Both the position numbers and the translations under genes were made by a program. This document shows positions 7,548 through 16,919 of a stretch of DNA of 64,000 nt, in pieces (the stretch's first letter is position 1; each line of letters begins with the position of its first letter). The DNA comes from Alteromonas ponticola (lineage in GTDB: Bacteria; Pseudomonadota; Gammaproteobacteria; Enterobacterales; Alteromonadaceae), in NCBI RefSeq assembly GCF_012911815.1, contig NZ_JAATNW010000001.1:124001-188000 (forward strand). Direction: 5' to 3'. A model generated the notes under the pieces. It saw only the letters and a program-made list of their open reading frames with translations. It was not told the DNA's origin and searched no databases.

Positions 7548-10202
7548 TTAGTTTGCAACAACTTCTTCATTAGTAATAACAATCGCTTTGCCATCACTGG
7601 AAATATAGCCAGCGACTTCACGTTGCATTTCCTCAGTCACGTCGGGGTAAACTGGATCCAAGCTGGAGCCATGAACCCCTTTCACAAACTTCACCTGACC
7701 ACTTACCGTATTTTCGCTGGTTACTGTTGACGAAACCTGCTCAAGACCAATGATCGTGGCTAACGGATTCTGACCAGAAAGCGGTAACGATGTAGTTGGC
7801 GGAATTACCTGATCGGGTAAATTCTCCTCACTCCCATCACCAATAACCGTCATCATGTGCACGGGAGTATTTCCACCCAGCATCTTGCCGTAGTTATTAG
7901 GATCGCCAGAGTCTAAAACCGTTTGTGCGGCAAAAGCAAATTGACTCAGCGTCGCTTGCACTTCAGCAAGCTGTTCTGGCGTTGCGTTTTCGTTAAATGC
8001 AGCCGCCGCAGCTGCCAGTTGCTCATCAATTAAATCCGCCGGATCCGTATCTGGATAAAGTTGCCCTAACAAGGCTACAAATTCTGGTGAACTTTCACGT
8101 AGCAAAAAGCCTTTAATTACGTTACCAAACCTTGGCGACTCTAACAGGAAGGTTGCTACACCGCCTCCTGGCGACTCTAATGATGCTTCTTTCACCGCAT
8201 ACATGCCATCAAGGGCACCTAGTTCATCACCCATTGTCGTGTTAGCCACCGCAGCGAAATTAGCACCTGTCATTGCCCCAAGCGACACGCCCATTACTGA
8301 TACTCGTGATAGATCAAAGTGAGCCGCTCCTGCTGTGGTATCATCATCTACTGCATTTAGTCCAAGACGTAAACCAAGTAAATCCGCCACGCTTTGACGG
8401 AGATTGTCACGCGCCGTAGGCAGGCTGGCCAGGTTCATGTAGTGCGTCGCACTTACAGTCGTGGCATTAATTTCATCGCCTTCATTAGTTGGGTCAAGGT
8501 CATAGCCACGGCTACCGTGCAAAGGATGATCAATAGCTATCGTAGCAATACCGGCGAGTGATAAGGTCCCGGTTATCGCTAGCATATCTTCTTTTTTGCT
8601 GGTAATGCCATGTGAAAGAATAACCACTGGCCAACCGGCTTCGGGCTTAGCGATAGCTGGTTCCTCAAGAGCCGCCAAGATACCATTAGCATAAGTCACA
8701 TTAGGTACGGTAACTTGCACATCAAGCGTTACGTTTCCTTCGTTCGGCCCGGTTTCTTGTGGTATAGGATTAGATCGCGTGATGTTGCGGTCTTTATCCA
8801 GCAGCTCGTCACCTAAACGTAAATCGGACAATTTTAGTTGTGTACACATTTCAAAGTTTGGACCCGGTGTTGCCGCTGCCAGTACATCCTCTGGCGCCGC
8901 TGCCAACACGATGCCACTGTCGCAGGCTGCTGTCCAAAACTCGGTTATCGGTGCTGTTGGATTCTGGGGTGATGGAACACCTAAATAATGAGGCAGGCTC
9001 ACCGTTCCTTCATAGCGCTGCGCCGCGCAAAGTGGACCTACTTCTGCTAGAATGCCCGTCGATAATTCCGCAGCAAAACTATCAAGACCAGCGTCAACTT
9101 GAGGAATACCAGTAGTGTTGCCGGTAGTCGCAACGAACGCTCCAGCTTGCGCAGTAAACAAACCATCACAGGATTGTAATGAGCTAAAGTTGGCTTCCTC
9201 AATATAAGATTCTAACGAAGCTTCTTCAGGTGTCAGTTGCCCGATACCTTGCAATACAGCTCCGGCCACCGTTTCTTCTTTAACCAGCTCTAATGCTTCC
9301 ATTGAATTGGTAGGGCCTGCCGCCTCGTTAATAACTATGGCGGGTAAAGAGGTACCCGCTGCAGGATCACCACCGGCTTTACGCGCGGCAAACTCAGCCA
9401 CCATTTTCTGCTTAATTGATTGTAACGAAATATCGGTCGATTGTGTGGTGAAGGCTGACACATAAGTGATTTGTTCACGTTCAAAACCTTCTTCCAATAA
9501 CGGATCGATAAAAGTATTGACTATAGTTTGAAGCTGCAATTGCGAGTCACTGGATAATGGATTGGTATCAATGTCCTGACGCACCAAATCCCACGAAGTA
9601 GAACCTTGTACCGCATTGCCATTTGAATCCTTGAGGTCAGTAGTCATCACAAGCATGTGGCCCTGAGAAGCCTTCAATGGCTTAAGTGGCACCACGGAAA
9701 CCGTGTCGTCATCTAAAAGACTTAATACATAGTCAACACCGAAGGTTAACTTATCACCCACTTTACAACCAGCAGATGGAATTTCTGCTCCAGCACAGTC
9801 AGGGTCCGTTTGGTCAAGACCCAATGTTGCTTCATAAATATGGATACCTGCGGACAACGTTGACTCATCCAATGATGCGCCTGCAGCCATATTGACATTT
9901 ATAACGAAAGGATGTTGCGTAGACCAACCATCCAACACATTTAATGCATTTTGCGGATCAGAAAAATCTGTCGGGTCAGCTACCGGAATATTTAACGTGT
10001 AATCAAAAAATCCATCATCCCCGGGCAACATTAGAAGATCATTCGGTGTATTCAACTCACCATTTGCCGGGTCGAAAACTATACGGGATGAAGGGCTGAC
10101 GGTAGGTGTTTCTGCCTGTATATCCTCGATGGTTTCATCACCGCCACAGCCTGCAAGTCCGAGTGCAAGAGCAACACTGGAGCTGATAAAGAGTTTTCTC
10201 AT
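7548..10202 (-). CDS. VolA/Pla-1-type surface lipase (lysophospholipase) lipoprotein
   Basis: Lipase of the VolA/Pla-1/cef group, which in Vibrio and Aeromonas hydrolyses phospholipids or lysophospholipids at the cell surface and frees fatty acids for uptake. The 884-aa precursor has a lipobox LGLAGC with C19 as lipid anchor followed by a Gly/Asp-rich linker. An extended N-terminal half starts with the family-typical SRIVFDPANGELNTPND (39-55). The C-terminal alpha/beta-hydrolase part has oxyanion-loop VVILSHG (526-532), DHPLHG (558-563) and nucleophile elbow GVSLG (638-642, S640). The start gives a clean lipoprotein signal. It is monocistronic: its own terminator follows and a FadR-like site lies 103 nt upstream. 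Family assignment is firm; the exact lipid substrate is inferred. Confidence 0.88.
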   Translation of the reverse strand: MRKLFISSSVALALGLAGCGGDETIEDIQAETPTVSPSSRIVFDPANGELNTPNDLLMLPGDDGFFDYTLNIPVADPTDFSDPQNALNVLDGWSTQHPFVINVNMAAGASLDESTLSAGIHIYEATLGLDQTDPDCAGAEIPSAGCKVGDKLTFGVDYVLSLLDDDTVSVVPLKPLKASQGHMLVMTTDLKDSNGNAVQGSTSWDLVRQDIDTNPLSSDSQLQLQTIVNTFIDPLLEEGFEREQITYVSAFTTQSTDISLQSIKQKMVAEFAARKAGGDPAAGTSLPAIVINEAAGPTNSMEALELVKEETVAGAVLQGIGQLTPEEASLESYIEEANFSSLQSCDGLFTAQAGAFVATTGNTTGIPQVDAGLDSFAAELSTGILAEVGPLCAAQRYEGTVSLPHYLGVPSPQNPTAPITEFWTAACDSGIVLAAAPEDVLAAATPGPNFEMCTQLKLSDLRLGDELLDKDRNITRSNPIPQETGPNEGNVTLDVQVTVPNVTYANGILAALEEPAIAKPEAGWPVVILSHGITSKKEDMLAITGTLSLAGIATIAIDHPLHGSRGYDLDPTNEGDEINATTVSATHYMNLASLPTARDNLRQSVADLLGLRLGLNAVDDDTTAGAAHFDLSRVSVMGVSLGAMTGANFAAVANTTMGDELGALDGMYAVKEASLESPGGGVATFLLESPRFGNVIKGFLLRESSPEFVALLGQLYPDTDPADLIDEQLAAAAAAFNENATPEQLAEVQATLSQFAFAAQTVLDSGDPNNYGKMLGGNTPVHMMTVIGDGSEENLPDQVIPPTTSLPLSGQNPLATIIGLEQVSSTVTSENTVSGQVKFVKGVHGSSLDPVYPDVTEEMQREVAGYISSDGKAIVITNEEVVAN

Positions 10203-10304
10203 TGTTTCTCCCTTTAAACCTTTGTTGTTATTCTATCTATTCGCTCCGCTTCTAATTTATTCACTGTAGCGATTACACTGAAAACTAAATAAGAGCGATT
10301 TGTA

Positions 10305-10321
10305 AACATGTTAGACCAGTT
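10305..10321. promoter_or_regulatory. FadR-like site before the VolA-like lipase gene
   Basis: AACATGTTAGACCAGTT agrees with the E. coli-type FadR consensus AACTGGTCNGACCAGTT at 13 of 16 fixed positions, with one perfect half-site. On the minus strand it abuts TTTACA, a possible lipase -35. The 10203-10521 region between the lipase and yciK is otherwise an AT-rich divergent promoter region with no further gene seen. Confidence 0.5.
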
Positions 10322-10521
10322 GTATAAAACCAATCTTATTGACTTTGCTGAAACTTTGCAAAGGTTTGTTAATACTTTGTAAGTCAAAATCAGAAAAAAG
10401 CCATGGAATTGCTTATTTACTTTGTAGTCTCAACAGGTATCATCCATCGCCTTCGCTGTTATTCAGCCAGCAAAATTTTAGTCTCTATAGGTTTACTTTT
10501 TTCAATCAGGATAGTTTTTAC

Positions 10522-11268
10522 ATGAACGATTATCAGGCACCCTCTGCACTTCTTAGCAATAAAACTATATTAATTACCGGCGCCGGTGATGGTATTGGTG
10601 CAGTGGCAGCTAAAACATATGCTGAGCACGGAGCGACATGTATTCTGCTTGGACGTACAGTAAGTAAACTGGAACAGGTTTATGATGAGATCGTGGCCAG
10701 CGGGTCTCCTGAATCGGCAATCATCCCGCTGGATCTCAATGGCGCGACAACCAGCCATTACGAACAAATGGCCATGACCATAAAAGACCAGTTCGGGCGG
10801 CTTGATGGTGTTCTGCTCAATGCGTCTTTGTTAGGTCATATAGGGCCCTTTGCAGATATCGAACCTGACCAGTGGCAGCAACTTATGCAGGTAAATGTCA
10901 ACAGTTCAGCTTTTATGCTAAAAGCGCTACTGCCTGTGTTACGCGCATCTGAGCATGCATCAGTGATATTTACCACGTCCAGTGTGGGGCGTGTTGGGCG
11001 ATCTTTCTGGAATGGGTATGCGGTTTCAAAATTTGCCACCGAAGGTATGATGCAGGTTCTGGCGGCAGAGTACGCCAATCGCAATATGCGTTTTAATTGC
11101 ATTAACCCGGGCGCGACCAGAACACAGATGCGAGCTAGCGCATTTCCAGCTGAAGATCCAAACACGTTAAAAACGCCGCAACAAATTATGCCGCTTTACC
11201 TTTACCTGATGGGCGACGACAGTCTGGAAGTTAACGGCCAGTCATTGGATTGCCAACCTAAAAAATAA
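10522..11268 (+). CDS. yciK: YciK-type short-chain dehydrogenase/reductase
   Basis: Classical SDR oxidoreductase of the YciK group (248 aa); substrate unknown. The NAD(P)-binding motif TGAGDGIG is at 19-26, LLNASLLGHIGP around 98-109 replaces the usual NNAG region (as in YciK), and the catalytic triad is S153/S154 with YAVSK giving Y166 and K170. The frame is open further upstream, but I choose ATG 10522: translation then begins MNDYQAPSALLSNKTILITG, at the normal SDR distance from the glycine motif, with AGGAT about 9 nt before it. It stands alone between two divergent/convergent neighbours and ends in a shared terminator with glnS. Confidence 0.88.
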   Translation: MNDYQAPSALLSNKTILITGAGDGIGAVAAKTYAEHGATCILLGRTVSKLEQVYDEIVASGSPESAIIPLDLNGATTSHYEQMAMTIKDQFGRLDGVLLNASLLGHIGPFADIEPDQWQQLMQVNVNSSAFMLKALLPVLRASEHASVIFTTSSVGRVGRSFWNGYAVSKFATEGMMQVLAAEYANRNMRFNCINPGATRTQMRASAFPAEDPNTLKTPQQIMPLYLYLMGDDSLEVNGQSLDCQPKK

Positions 11269-11269
11269 A

Positions 11270-11294
11270 AAAACGAGCCAATTTGGCTCGTTTT
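11270..11294. terminator. Bidirectional terminator between yciK and glnS
   Basis: AAAACGAGCCA / TGGCTCGTTTT hairpin with T-rich sequence on both sides; it lies 2 nt after the yciK stop and 19 nt after the end of glnS, serving both convergent genes. Confidence 0.88.
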
Positions 11295-11312
11295 CTTTAA
11301 TTGGCGTTAGGG

Positions 11313-12977
11313 TTAATCACCGATCTTAGCCCAGGTATCCCTGAGTCCAACGGTCTGATTAAACACCAATGTATCATCGCGACTGTCTTTGTCACGGCAG
11401 AAATACCCGGTGCGTTCAAATTGCCACGCGTGAGTCTCACGATCTGCTGCCAAGCCAGCTTCCGCCCACCCTTTTTTCGTCACCAGTGAAGCGCTGTTAA
11501 TGGCACTGACAAAGTCATCTTGCGCTGCCGGATTGGGTACATTAAACAATCGGTCGTAAAGCCTGAACTCTGCCGGAGTGCCACTTTTGGCGTCGACCCA
11601 GTGAATAACCCCTTTCACCTTGCGCCCATCCGCAGGATCGTTGCCCAGGGTCTCAGGATCATATTCGCAATAGACAGTCGTTATATTACCCGCATCATCT
11701 TTATCAACACGAACGGCTTTTACCACATAAGCATTACGCAAGCGCACTTCTTTATCTAACACTAACCGTTTAAACTTTTTATTCGCTGTTTCGCGAAAGT
11801 CTTCTGCTTCAATCCACACTTCACGGCTGAACTCAATTTCGCGGGTCCCCATAGACTCATCATTTGGGTGATTAAGTGCAATCAAGGTTTCTGATTTGTC
11901 TGCCGGGTAATTTTCAATAACCAGCTTAATGGGCTCTAATACGGCCATTGCACGCGGAGCGTTGACGTTCAAATCATCTCTGATACACGCTTCAAGCATG
12001 CCCATTTCGACCATATTGTCCATTTTGGTCACCCCGATCCGCTTACAAAACTCACGAATTGAGCCAGGCGTATATCCCCGGCGACGTAAACCCGCAATGG
12101 TAGGCATACGTGGGTCGTCCCAGCCATCAACATGGTTTTCAGTTACCAATTGAATAAGACGTCTTTTACTCAGCACGGTGTATTCAAGATTTAAGCGCGA
12201 GAACTCATATTGTCGGGGCTGACAGTCAATCGAAATGTTTTCAATTACCCAATCATACAGACGGCGATTATCCTGAAATTCTAAGGTACATAGTGAATGT
12301 GTGATCCCTTCCAATGCATCAGAGATACAGTGAGTGAAATCGTACATCGGGTAAATGCACCATTTATCACCGGTCTGATGATGATGAGCAAATTTAACCC
12401 GATAAAGCACTGGGTCGCGCATCACAATAAACGACGAGGTCATGTCAATTTTTGCACGCAGACAGCACTCACCTTCTTTGTACTTTCCTGCAGTCATATC
12501 GGCAAAAGCGGCCAGATTGGTTTTGACGTCAGTATCACGATAGGGACTGTTGGTGCCAGGTGTTTTTAACGTTCCGCGCATTTCACGAATTTGTTCTTGC
12601 GTGGAAAAGTCAACGTAGGCCAGGCCTTTTTCAATCAATTCAACCGCAAAACCATGCAGTTTATCGAAGTAATCTGAGGAGTATTTGGCTTCACCGCCCC
12701 AATCGAATCCTAACCAATGCACATCTTCCTTTATGGAATTAACATAAGTGATATCTTCTTTGACCGGATTGGTATCGTCAAATCGCAGGTTGCAGGTACC
12801 ACCAAAATCTTCTGCAATACCAAAATTCAGGCAAATTGATTTCGCATGGCCGATATGCAAAAAACCATTTGGCTCTGGGGGAAAACGCGTTTTAATTGCG
12901 CTATGTACGCCTGACGCCAGGTCTTTATCGATTATCTGGCGTATAAAGTTGGTCGGACGAATCTCAGTCTCGGCCAT
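11313..12977 (-). CDS. glnS: Glutaminyl-tRNA synthetase
   Basis: Class I aminoacyl-tRNA synthetase that charges tRNA-Gln in the cytosol. The 554-aa protein shows the HIGH signature within [15 protein letters not shown] (HIGH at 41-44), the second class-I signature as VLSKRRL, and the conserved GlnRS segments [17 protein letters not shown] and [22 protein letters not shown]. Its length matches E. coli GlnS (554), so the protein is complete. ATG at 12977 is the natural family start. It is transcribed alone, from an extended -10 promoter about 45 nt upstream, and stops at the terminator shared with yciK. Confidence 0.98.
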   Translation of the reverse strand: MAETEIRPTNFIRQIIDKDLASGVHSAIKTRFPPEPNGFLHIGHAKSICLNFGIAEDFGGTCNLRFDDTNPVKEDITYVNSIKEDVHWLGFDWGGEAKYSSDYFDKLHGFAVELIEKGLAYVDFSTQEQIREMRGTLKTPGTNSPYRDTDVKTNLAAFADMTAGKYKEGECCLRAKIDMTSSFIVMRDPVLYRVKFAHHHQTGDKWCIYPMYDFTHCISDALEGITHSLCTLEFQDNRRLYDWVIENISIDCQPRQYEFSRLNLEYTVLSKRRLIQLVTENHVDGWDDPRMPTIAGLRRRGYTPGSIREFCKRIGVTKMDNMVEMGMLEACIRDDLNVNAPRAMAVLEPIKLVIENYPADKSETLIALNHPNDESMGTREIEFSREVWIEAEDFRETANKKFKRLVLDKEVRLRNAYVVKAVRVDKDDAGNITTVYCEYDPETLGNDPADGRKVKGVIHWVDAKSGTPAEFRLYDRLFNVPNPAAQDDFVSAINSASLVTKKGWAEAGLAADRETHAWQFERTGYFCRDKDSRDDTLVFNQTVGLRDTWAKIGD

Positions 12978-13022
12978 GCTTAAAATCCTCTTGAAACAAT
13001 TCTGATATGCATTTATCGAATA

Positions 13023-13031
13023 ATTATATCA
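13023..13031 (-). promoter_or_regulatory. Extended -10 promoter of glnS
   Basis: Minus-strand TGATATAAT, a perfect -10 hexamer with the TG extension, 46 nt before the glnS ATG; the -35 (TATTGC at 17 nt) is weak, as is usual for extended -10 promoters. Confidence 0.55.
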
Positions 13032-13107
13032 TTGGCGACTTAAGAGCAATACCGCTAAATTTGCAAAGAATTACACTACTTTCTTTTACGTTCGACCCTT
13101 GTTAAAC

Positions 13108-13127
13108 AAAAAGCTTGCAAGCTGTTT
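13108..13127. promoter_or_regulatory. Inverted repeat upstream of the PhyH-like gene
   Basis: A perfect 12-bp palindrome AGCTTGCAAGCT (13112-13123) flanked by AAA/TTT with one mismatch each side, 82 nt before the PhyH-like start. It could be an operator; no regulator can be named. Confidence 0.35.
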
Positions 13128-13209
13128 AATATTTATGCAATCTTGCGAAAAATGCGCATACAAGCATGGGTCAATCAGACGAATTTTGTAGTTAAGGGAG
13201 TAATATGCA

Positions 13210-14097
13210 ATGTCTGAATTTAATCACGCAAAGACGATGGTTATCACAGAATTTCTTGCTTATCTCAGGTTGTTATCGAGACGCCTAAAGATGAGCCAAT
13301 TGATAACGATCAGCCGCCAACTGGTTCATTTCGGTCCTTGGCGCAACATTGCTTTACGACTGCTACCACGCTCACTCCCTCCAGCCGGTGTACAGGGAGC
13401 CGTCAGTTTGCTGCCGAAACACAATTCGTCAGAAGTGGTCTCTTCGCTTCGCCAGGATGGTCTGTTTATTCTGGGTGAATTGCCGCACAACTTTATCAGT
13501 AAGTTGCGCCTGACTACGGATAAACTGCCTCTGAAAGAATATAAATTGGTGCATCAGGTATCTGATGAAATACGCCAGCTCAGCCGTGATCCTAACCTGC
13601 TTTCATTACTGCATGATTACTTTAACCGAACCCCGCAACTGATAGAGGCGTCGCTTTTTGTAACAGGCCCTGAAAGCCATCTCCCTGATCATAGCCAAAA
13701 CAGCTTTCATTTCGATTATGCCGGTTGGGAATCATTAAATGTCTTTGTCTACCTGACCGACGTCACTCTCGAGTCGTCCTACCACGTTTATGTTAAAGGC
13801 AGCGCGAAGCAAATCTCCTGGTGGGACGTGCTTCGTCAAATCGTACCTAAAACTGAGGTCTATTCAAGATTCAACGCAGATGTCACACCTATTTTGGGCA
13901 AGGCAGGTACCATCTTTATCGAAAATGCAGAAGGCTTCCACCGACGCAATAAGGGAGCCGAAAGACGCGTGTTGTTAAACCTGTTATATACATCTCATCG
14001 GAATGTATTGAGTTACGGCAGATCAAATCGCAAAGGCCTGCGCGCCAGAGATAGAATATTCAAGGAGATAACGAGTCAGCAGTCAAACACACTATGA
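13210..14097 (+). CDS. PhyH-like Fe(II)/2-oxoglutarate-dependent dioxygenase
   Basis: Probable phytanoyl-CoA-dioxygenase-fold oxygenase (295 aa); substrate unknown. The metal-binding triad is visible as HFD (H167, D169) in NSFHFDYAG and the distal H244 in EGFHRRNKG, with R252/R253 following as the likely 2-oxoglutarate anchor. The core VFVYLTDV...VYVKGSAK segment between them is typical for PhyH proteins. The first 60 residues are basic and have no family match that I recognise. ATG 13210 follows AAGGGAG with a 9-nt spacer. It is a single gene; nothing nearby fixes its pathway, though downstream genes process sugars. Confidence 0.7.
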   Translation: MSEFNHAKTMVITEFLAYLRLLSRRLKMSQLITISRQLVHFGPWRNIALRLLPRSLPPAGVQGAVSLLPKHNSSEVVSSLRQDGLFILGELPHNFISKLRLTTDKLPLKEYKLVHQVSDEIRQLSRDPNLLSLLHDYFNRTPQLIEASLFVTGPESHLPDHSQNSFHFDYAGWESLNVFVYLTDVTLESSYHVYVKGSAKQISWWDVLRQIVPKTEVYSRFNADVTPILGKAGTIFIENAEGFHRRNKGAERRVLLNLLYTSHRNVLSYGRSNRKGLRARDRIFKEITSQQSNTL

Positions 14098-14162
14098 GGC
14101 GCTGTACGAATCTTAAACATTTTTAAACTCGATAATTGCATTTTAAAGTGTGATATCATAAT

Positions 14163-14172
14163 TTCATATGAA
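14163..14172. promoter_or_regulatory. Candidate operator before the LacI-family gene
   Basis: Perfect palindrome TTCATATGAA 28 nt before the LacI-family start. It differs in its centre (AT rather than CG) from the TGAATACGTATTCA sites before the sugar genes, so autoregulation through it is only a guess. Confidence 0.25.
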
Positions 14173-14200
14173 TTATTGCTTCCCGTTCGCTGTTTGAATT

Positions 14201-15229
14201 ATGAAAGAAAAAGCAACTTCCTTCGACATTGCACACATGGCAGGTGTTTCTCAGTCAACTGTATCCAGAGCATTGAGTAACAGCCCATTAGTCAATAAAG
14301 AAACTCGGGAGCGCATTCAACAGATCGCGCGCGAATTAAATTATAAGGTTGATAAGAACGCCAGTAATCTGCGCAAGCAAAAGAGCACTACCATTGCGTT
14401 ACTACTGTTTGAAGATCCCACTTCAGACGACTCCATGATTAACCCATTCTTTCTTTCCATGCTGGGCAGTATCACCCGGGCGTGTGCCAATGCCGGGTAT
14501 GATTTACTGGTTTCGTTTCAAAATCTGGAAGACGACTGGCATGCAGAATTTGAAGACTCAAACAAAGCGGATGGCATAATTTTACTTGGTTACGGTGACT
14601 ATCTTTCTTACAGAACCAAACTGACACAGTTAGAAGAACAAGGCACACACTTTGTTCGCTGGGGTGCGCACGACGAAGATCACCCTGGGATCAGCATAGG
14701 CTGTGACAACTTTCAGGGAGGGTTCGATATTGCTAATCATCTTTACAATCTGGGCCACCGCAAATTTTCATTTATAGGCGATGCAGATAGCCATGCACCT
14801 GAGTTTCTAGCGCGCTATACGGGGTTTATTACTGCACTTAAAAAGCATGGTATTCCTGCACAAGACATTAGCCAGGTAAACGCCATCTCTACTGAAGATT
14901 CCGGTTCTGAAGCAATGCAGTTTATGCTTGCTGAAAACCAGTTTGTTGATGCTATATTTTGTGCATCCGACCTCATCGCCATCGGTGTGCTAAGAGCTTT
15001 GAGGAAAACGTCGTTACGTATTCCAGAAGACATTGCCGTGGTGGGTTATGACAACATTCCAGTCTCTGCATTTACTTCGCCAGCACTCACTACTGTTCAA
15101 CAAAACACCAAAAAAGCGGGTGAGTTATTGGTGGAAACACTGTTAAAAGCGATTAATAAGGAAGATGTTGCTGATTATTTAATGCCCGCAGAATTGATTA
15201 TCAGGCAATCCTGCGGCAGTAAAAAATAA
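14201..15229 (+). CDS. LacI-family regulator of the maltodextrin locus (MalR-like)
   Basis: LacI/GalR-type regulator, 342 aa, with a standard layout: helix-turn-helix at about residues 7-26 (FDIAHMAGVSQSTVSRALS), hinge helix near 50-60, and a periplasmic-binding-protein-like sensor domain from 64 onward with the usual FCASDLIAIGVLRAL and VVGYDNIPVS segments. It lies next to, and convergent with, the sugar operon ending at 15237. LacI proteins bind palindromes with a central CG, and such a palindrome recurs before the sugar transcription units at 22404, 36581, 36818 and 42870, with a weaker one at 28413. That makes this protein the obvious candidate regulator. Ligand (maltose, glucose or maltodextrin) is inference. 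Confidence 0.87.
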   Translation: MKEKATSFDIAHMAGVSQSTVSRALSNSPLVNKETRERIQQIARELNYKVDKNASNLRKQKSTTIALLLFEDPTSDDSMINPFFLSMLGSITRACANAGYDLLVSFQNLEDDWHAEFEDSNKADGIILLGYGDYLSYRTKLTQLEEQGTHFVRWGAHDEDHPGISIGCDNFQGGFDIANHLYNLGHRKFSFIGDADSHAPEFLARYTGFITALKKHGIPAQDISQVNAISTEDSGSEAMQFMLAENQFVDAIFCASDLIAIGVLRALRKTSLRIPEDIAVVGYDNIPVSAFTSPALTTVQQNTKKAGELLVETLLKAINKEDVADYLMPAELIIRQSCGSKK

Positions 15230-15236
15230 ATTTAGC

Positions 15237-16919
15237 CTATTGATTTTCCATTTGACGGTGGAGTTGCTGTAATAACTCAGCAGAAACGATTGCGTCCTCG
15301 TTTACCCATACCTGAACACCATTAGCAGCCACATTGCTGACAAATGTCTGCCCGTTCTTCACCGACATTTCCTTTCCTGTCAGTGCTTCTTTCCATAGAC
15401 CAGTGTTAATCATTTTTGTGACTTCGAATCGTTGGGCTTCGTTCCCTTTATTAAGCATAACCAGTGCGTTTTGTGTGACGTCTTTATCTTGCAGCACCCG
15501 GTAGAAAATAGCTTTATCGCCCTGCAGCTGGACGTTTACCTGCAGCCCCCTTTGTAATGCGGGTAATTGCTGTCGAATGTTTGCGATCTCAATCAGTTTT
15601 TGATGAATCACGTGTTGTTTAGCTTGTTCAATATTTTTTTGACCAAAATAATTGCGATTGCCCTCGTGCTCTTCAGTGCCACGCATGAAACCCATTTCTG
15701 AACCCTGGTATACCACCGGGATACCGCGGACAGTGAACAACCAGTTATGTGCATTAATGAACCCTTCATCGCTGGCATTCATTCGCTTCATGTCGTGGTT
15801 GTCATAAAACGTGGTTAATTCGTAGGGGTTCGCGTAAGGGCCGTGGGTCAGGTGCAACACCTCGGCAAGGTCAGCAAAATCACTCTGCGGGTTTTCAAAC
15901 ACCTCTACCATGGCTTTTTGCATAGGGAAGTCCAATACATTGATGCCGCCATTTTTAGGTAAAGTATGTTGCGCAATGAAATTGGCATCGTAATTAAAGC
16001 TTTCACCAAACATGTAAAAATCTGGGTATTGTGCACGTATACGTTGACTCATCTCCCGCCAGAAGCTATGCGGAACATGTTTTATCGTATCAATACGAAA
16101 CGCGTCAGCCCCCTGCTCTATCCAATACAAATAGCTGTTGATGAGGTAATCCTGTAACTCAGGATTTTGCTCATTCAGATTTGACAGTTCGCCAATATCT
16201 TTGGTCTGGTGGTAAAAAGCGTGCAGTGGCTCATCGTCACTTAATTCTGAAGGAAGCAGGTTTTGATGATCTGCTACCAATTTACCTTCTCGGTCATACA
16301 ACTCGCCAAATAGCGGTTGATCCACTGGCATGGTGAAACTTGGTGAACCATGATTCGCCACAATATCAAACACAGTTTTAAGGCCGAACTGTTGTTTCAG
16401 TTGCGCGGTATAATCAGCAAAAGTTAAATCTGCACTGACATAATGCTCGTCAGCTTTATAGAAGTTGACCGCCCAATATCCGTGATACCCGGTTTTACCG
16501 CCATCTTTGTATTTACCACCATATTCAATGGGCTCTCCCCCACTGAAAGCTTCATTTGGATTATCAACAATGGGGGTAAGCCAGATGGCGCTAAACCCCA
16601 TATCTTTGATGTATTGTGCGTTTTGCAAAATTCCTTTTAAATCGCCCCCCATGTAACCCACGTTGGCAAATTTGCCGTCGGGACCATTGAGTTTGCGTTC
16701 CCACGTTGGAAACTGGCCGCCCTGCTGCGGGTAGTTATTACTTTCGTCGCCATCGACAAAACGGTCCGTCATCACAAAATAAATGGCTTCTGCGGTAAAG
16801 GGGTCGTCGGTGCCGTAAACTGGCGTGCTAGCTTGCAGTACCTGCGGTTCGGTGGTATTGCAGCCAGCCAGGCCGGCGCTCAGCAATGCCAATAGGATCA
16901 GATTGGATTGACGCTGCAT
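15237..16919 (-). CDS. GH13 alpha-amylase-type lipoprotein
   Basis: Glycoside hydrolase family 13 enzyme (560 aa) that should cut alpha-1,4-glucan or maltodextrin. The lipobox GLAGC puts a lipid anchor on C20. The (beta/alpha)8 barrel starts at YFVMTDRFVDG (47-57), region I is DIVANH (185-190), the nucleophile is D277 in FRIDTIKHVP, the acid/base E306 in MFGES and the third carboxylate D376 in DNHDMKR. A C-terminal beta domain follows. All catalytic residues are present. It overlaps the MFS permease gene by 1 nt and is the last gene of the GH97-GH13-MFS-GH13 operon. Exact specificity (amylase, cyclomaltodextrinase or glucosidase) is open. Confidence 0.88.
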   Translation of the reverse strand: MQRQSNLILLALLSAGLAGCNTTEPQVLQASTPVYGTDDPFTAEAIYFVMTDRFVDGDESNNYPQQGGQFPTWERKLNGPDGKFANVGYMGGDLKGILQNAQYIKDMGFSAIWLTPIVDNPNEAFSGGEPIEYGGKYKDGGKTGYHGYWAVNFYKADEHYVSADLTFADYTAQLKQQFGLKTVFDIVANHGSPSFTMPVDQPLFGELYDREGKLVADHQNLLPSELSDDEPLHAFYHQTKDIGELSNLNEQNPELQDYLINSYLYWIEQGADAFRIDTIKHVPHSFWREMSQRIRAQYPDFYMFGESFNYDANFIAQHTLPKNGGINVLDFPMQKAMVEVFENPQSDFADLAEVLHLTHGPYANPYELTTFYDNHDMKRMNASDEGFINAHNWLFTVRGIPVVYQGSEMGFMRGTEEHEGNRNYFGQKNIEQAKQHVIHQKLIEIANIRQQLPALQRGLQVNVQLQGDKAIFYRVLQDKDVTQNALVMLNKGNEAQRFEVTKMINTGLWKEALTGKEMSVKNGQTFVSNVAANGVQVWVNEDAIVSAELLQQLHRQMENQ

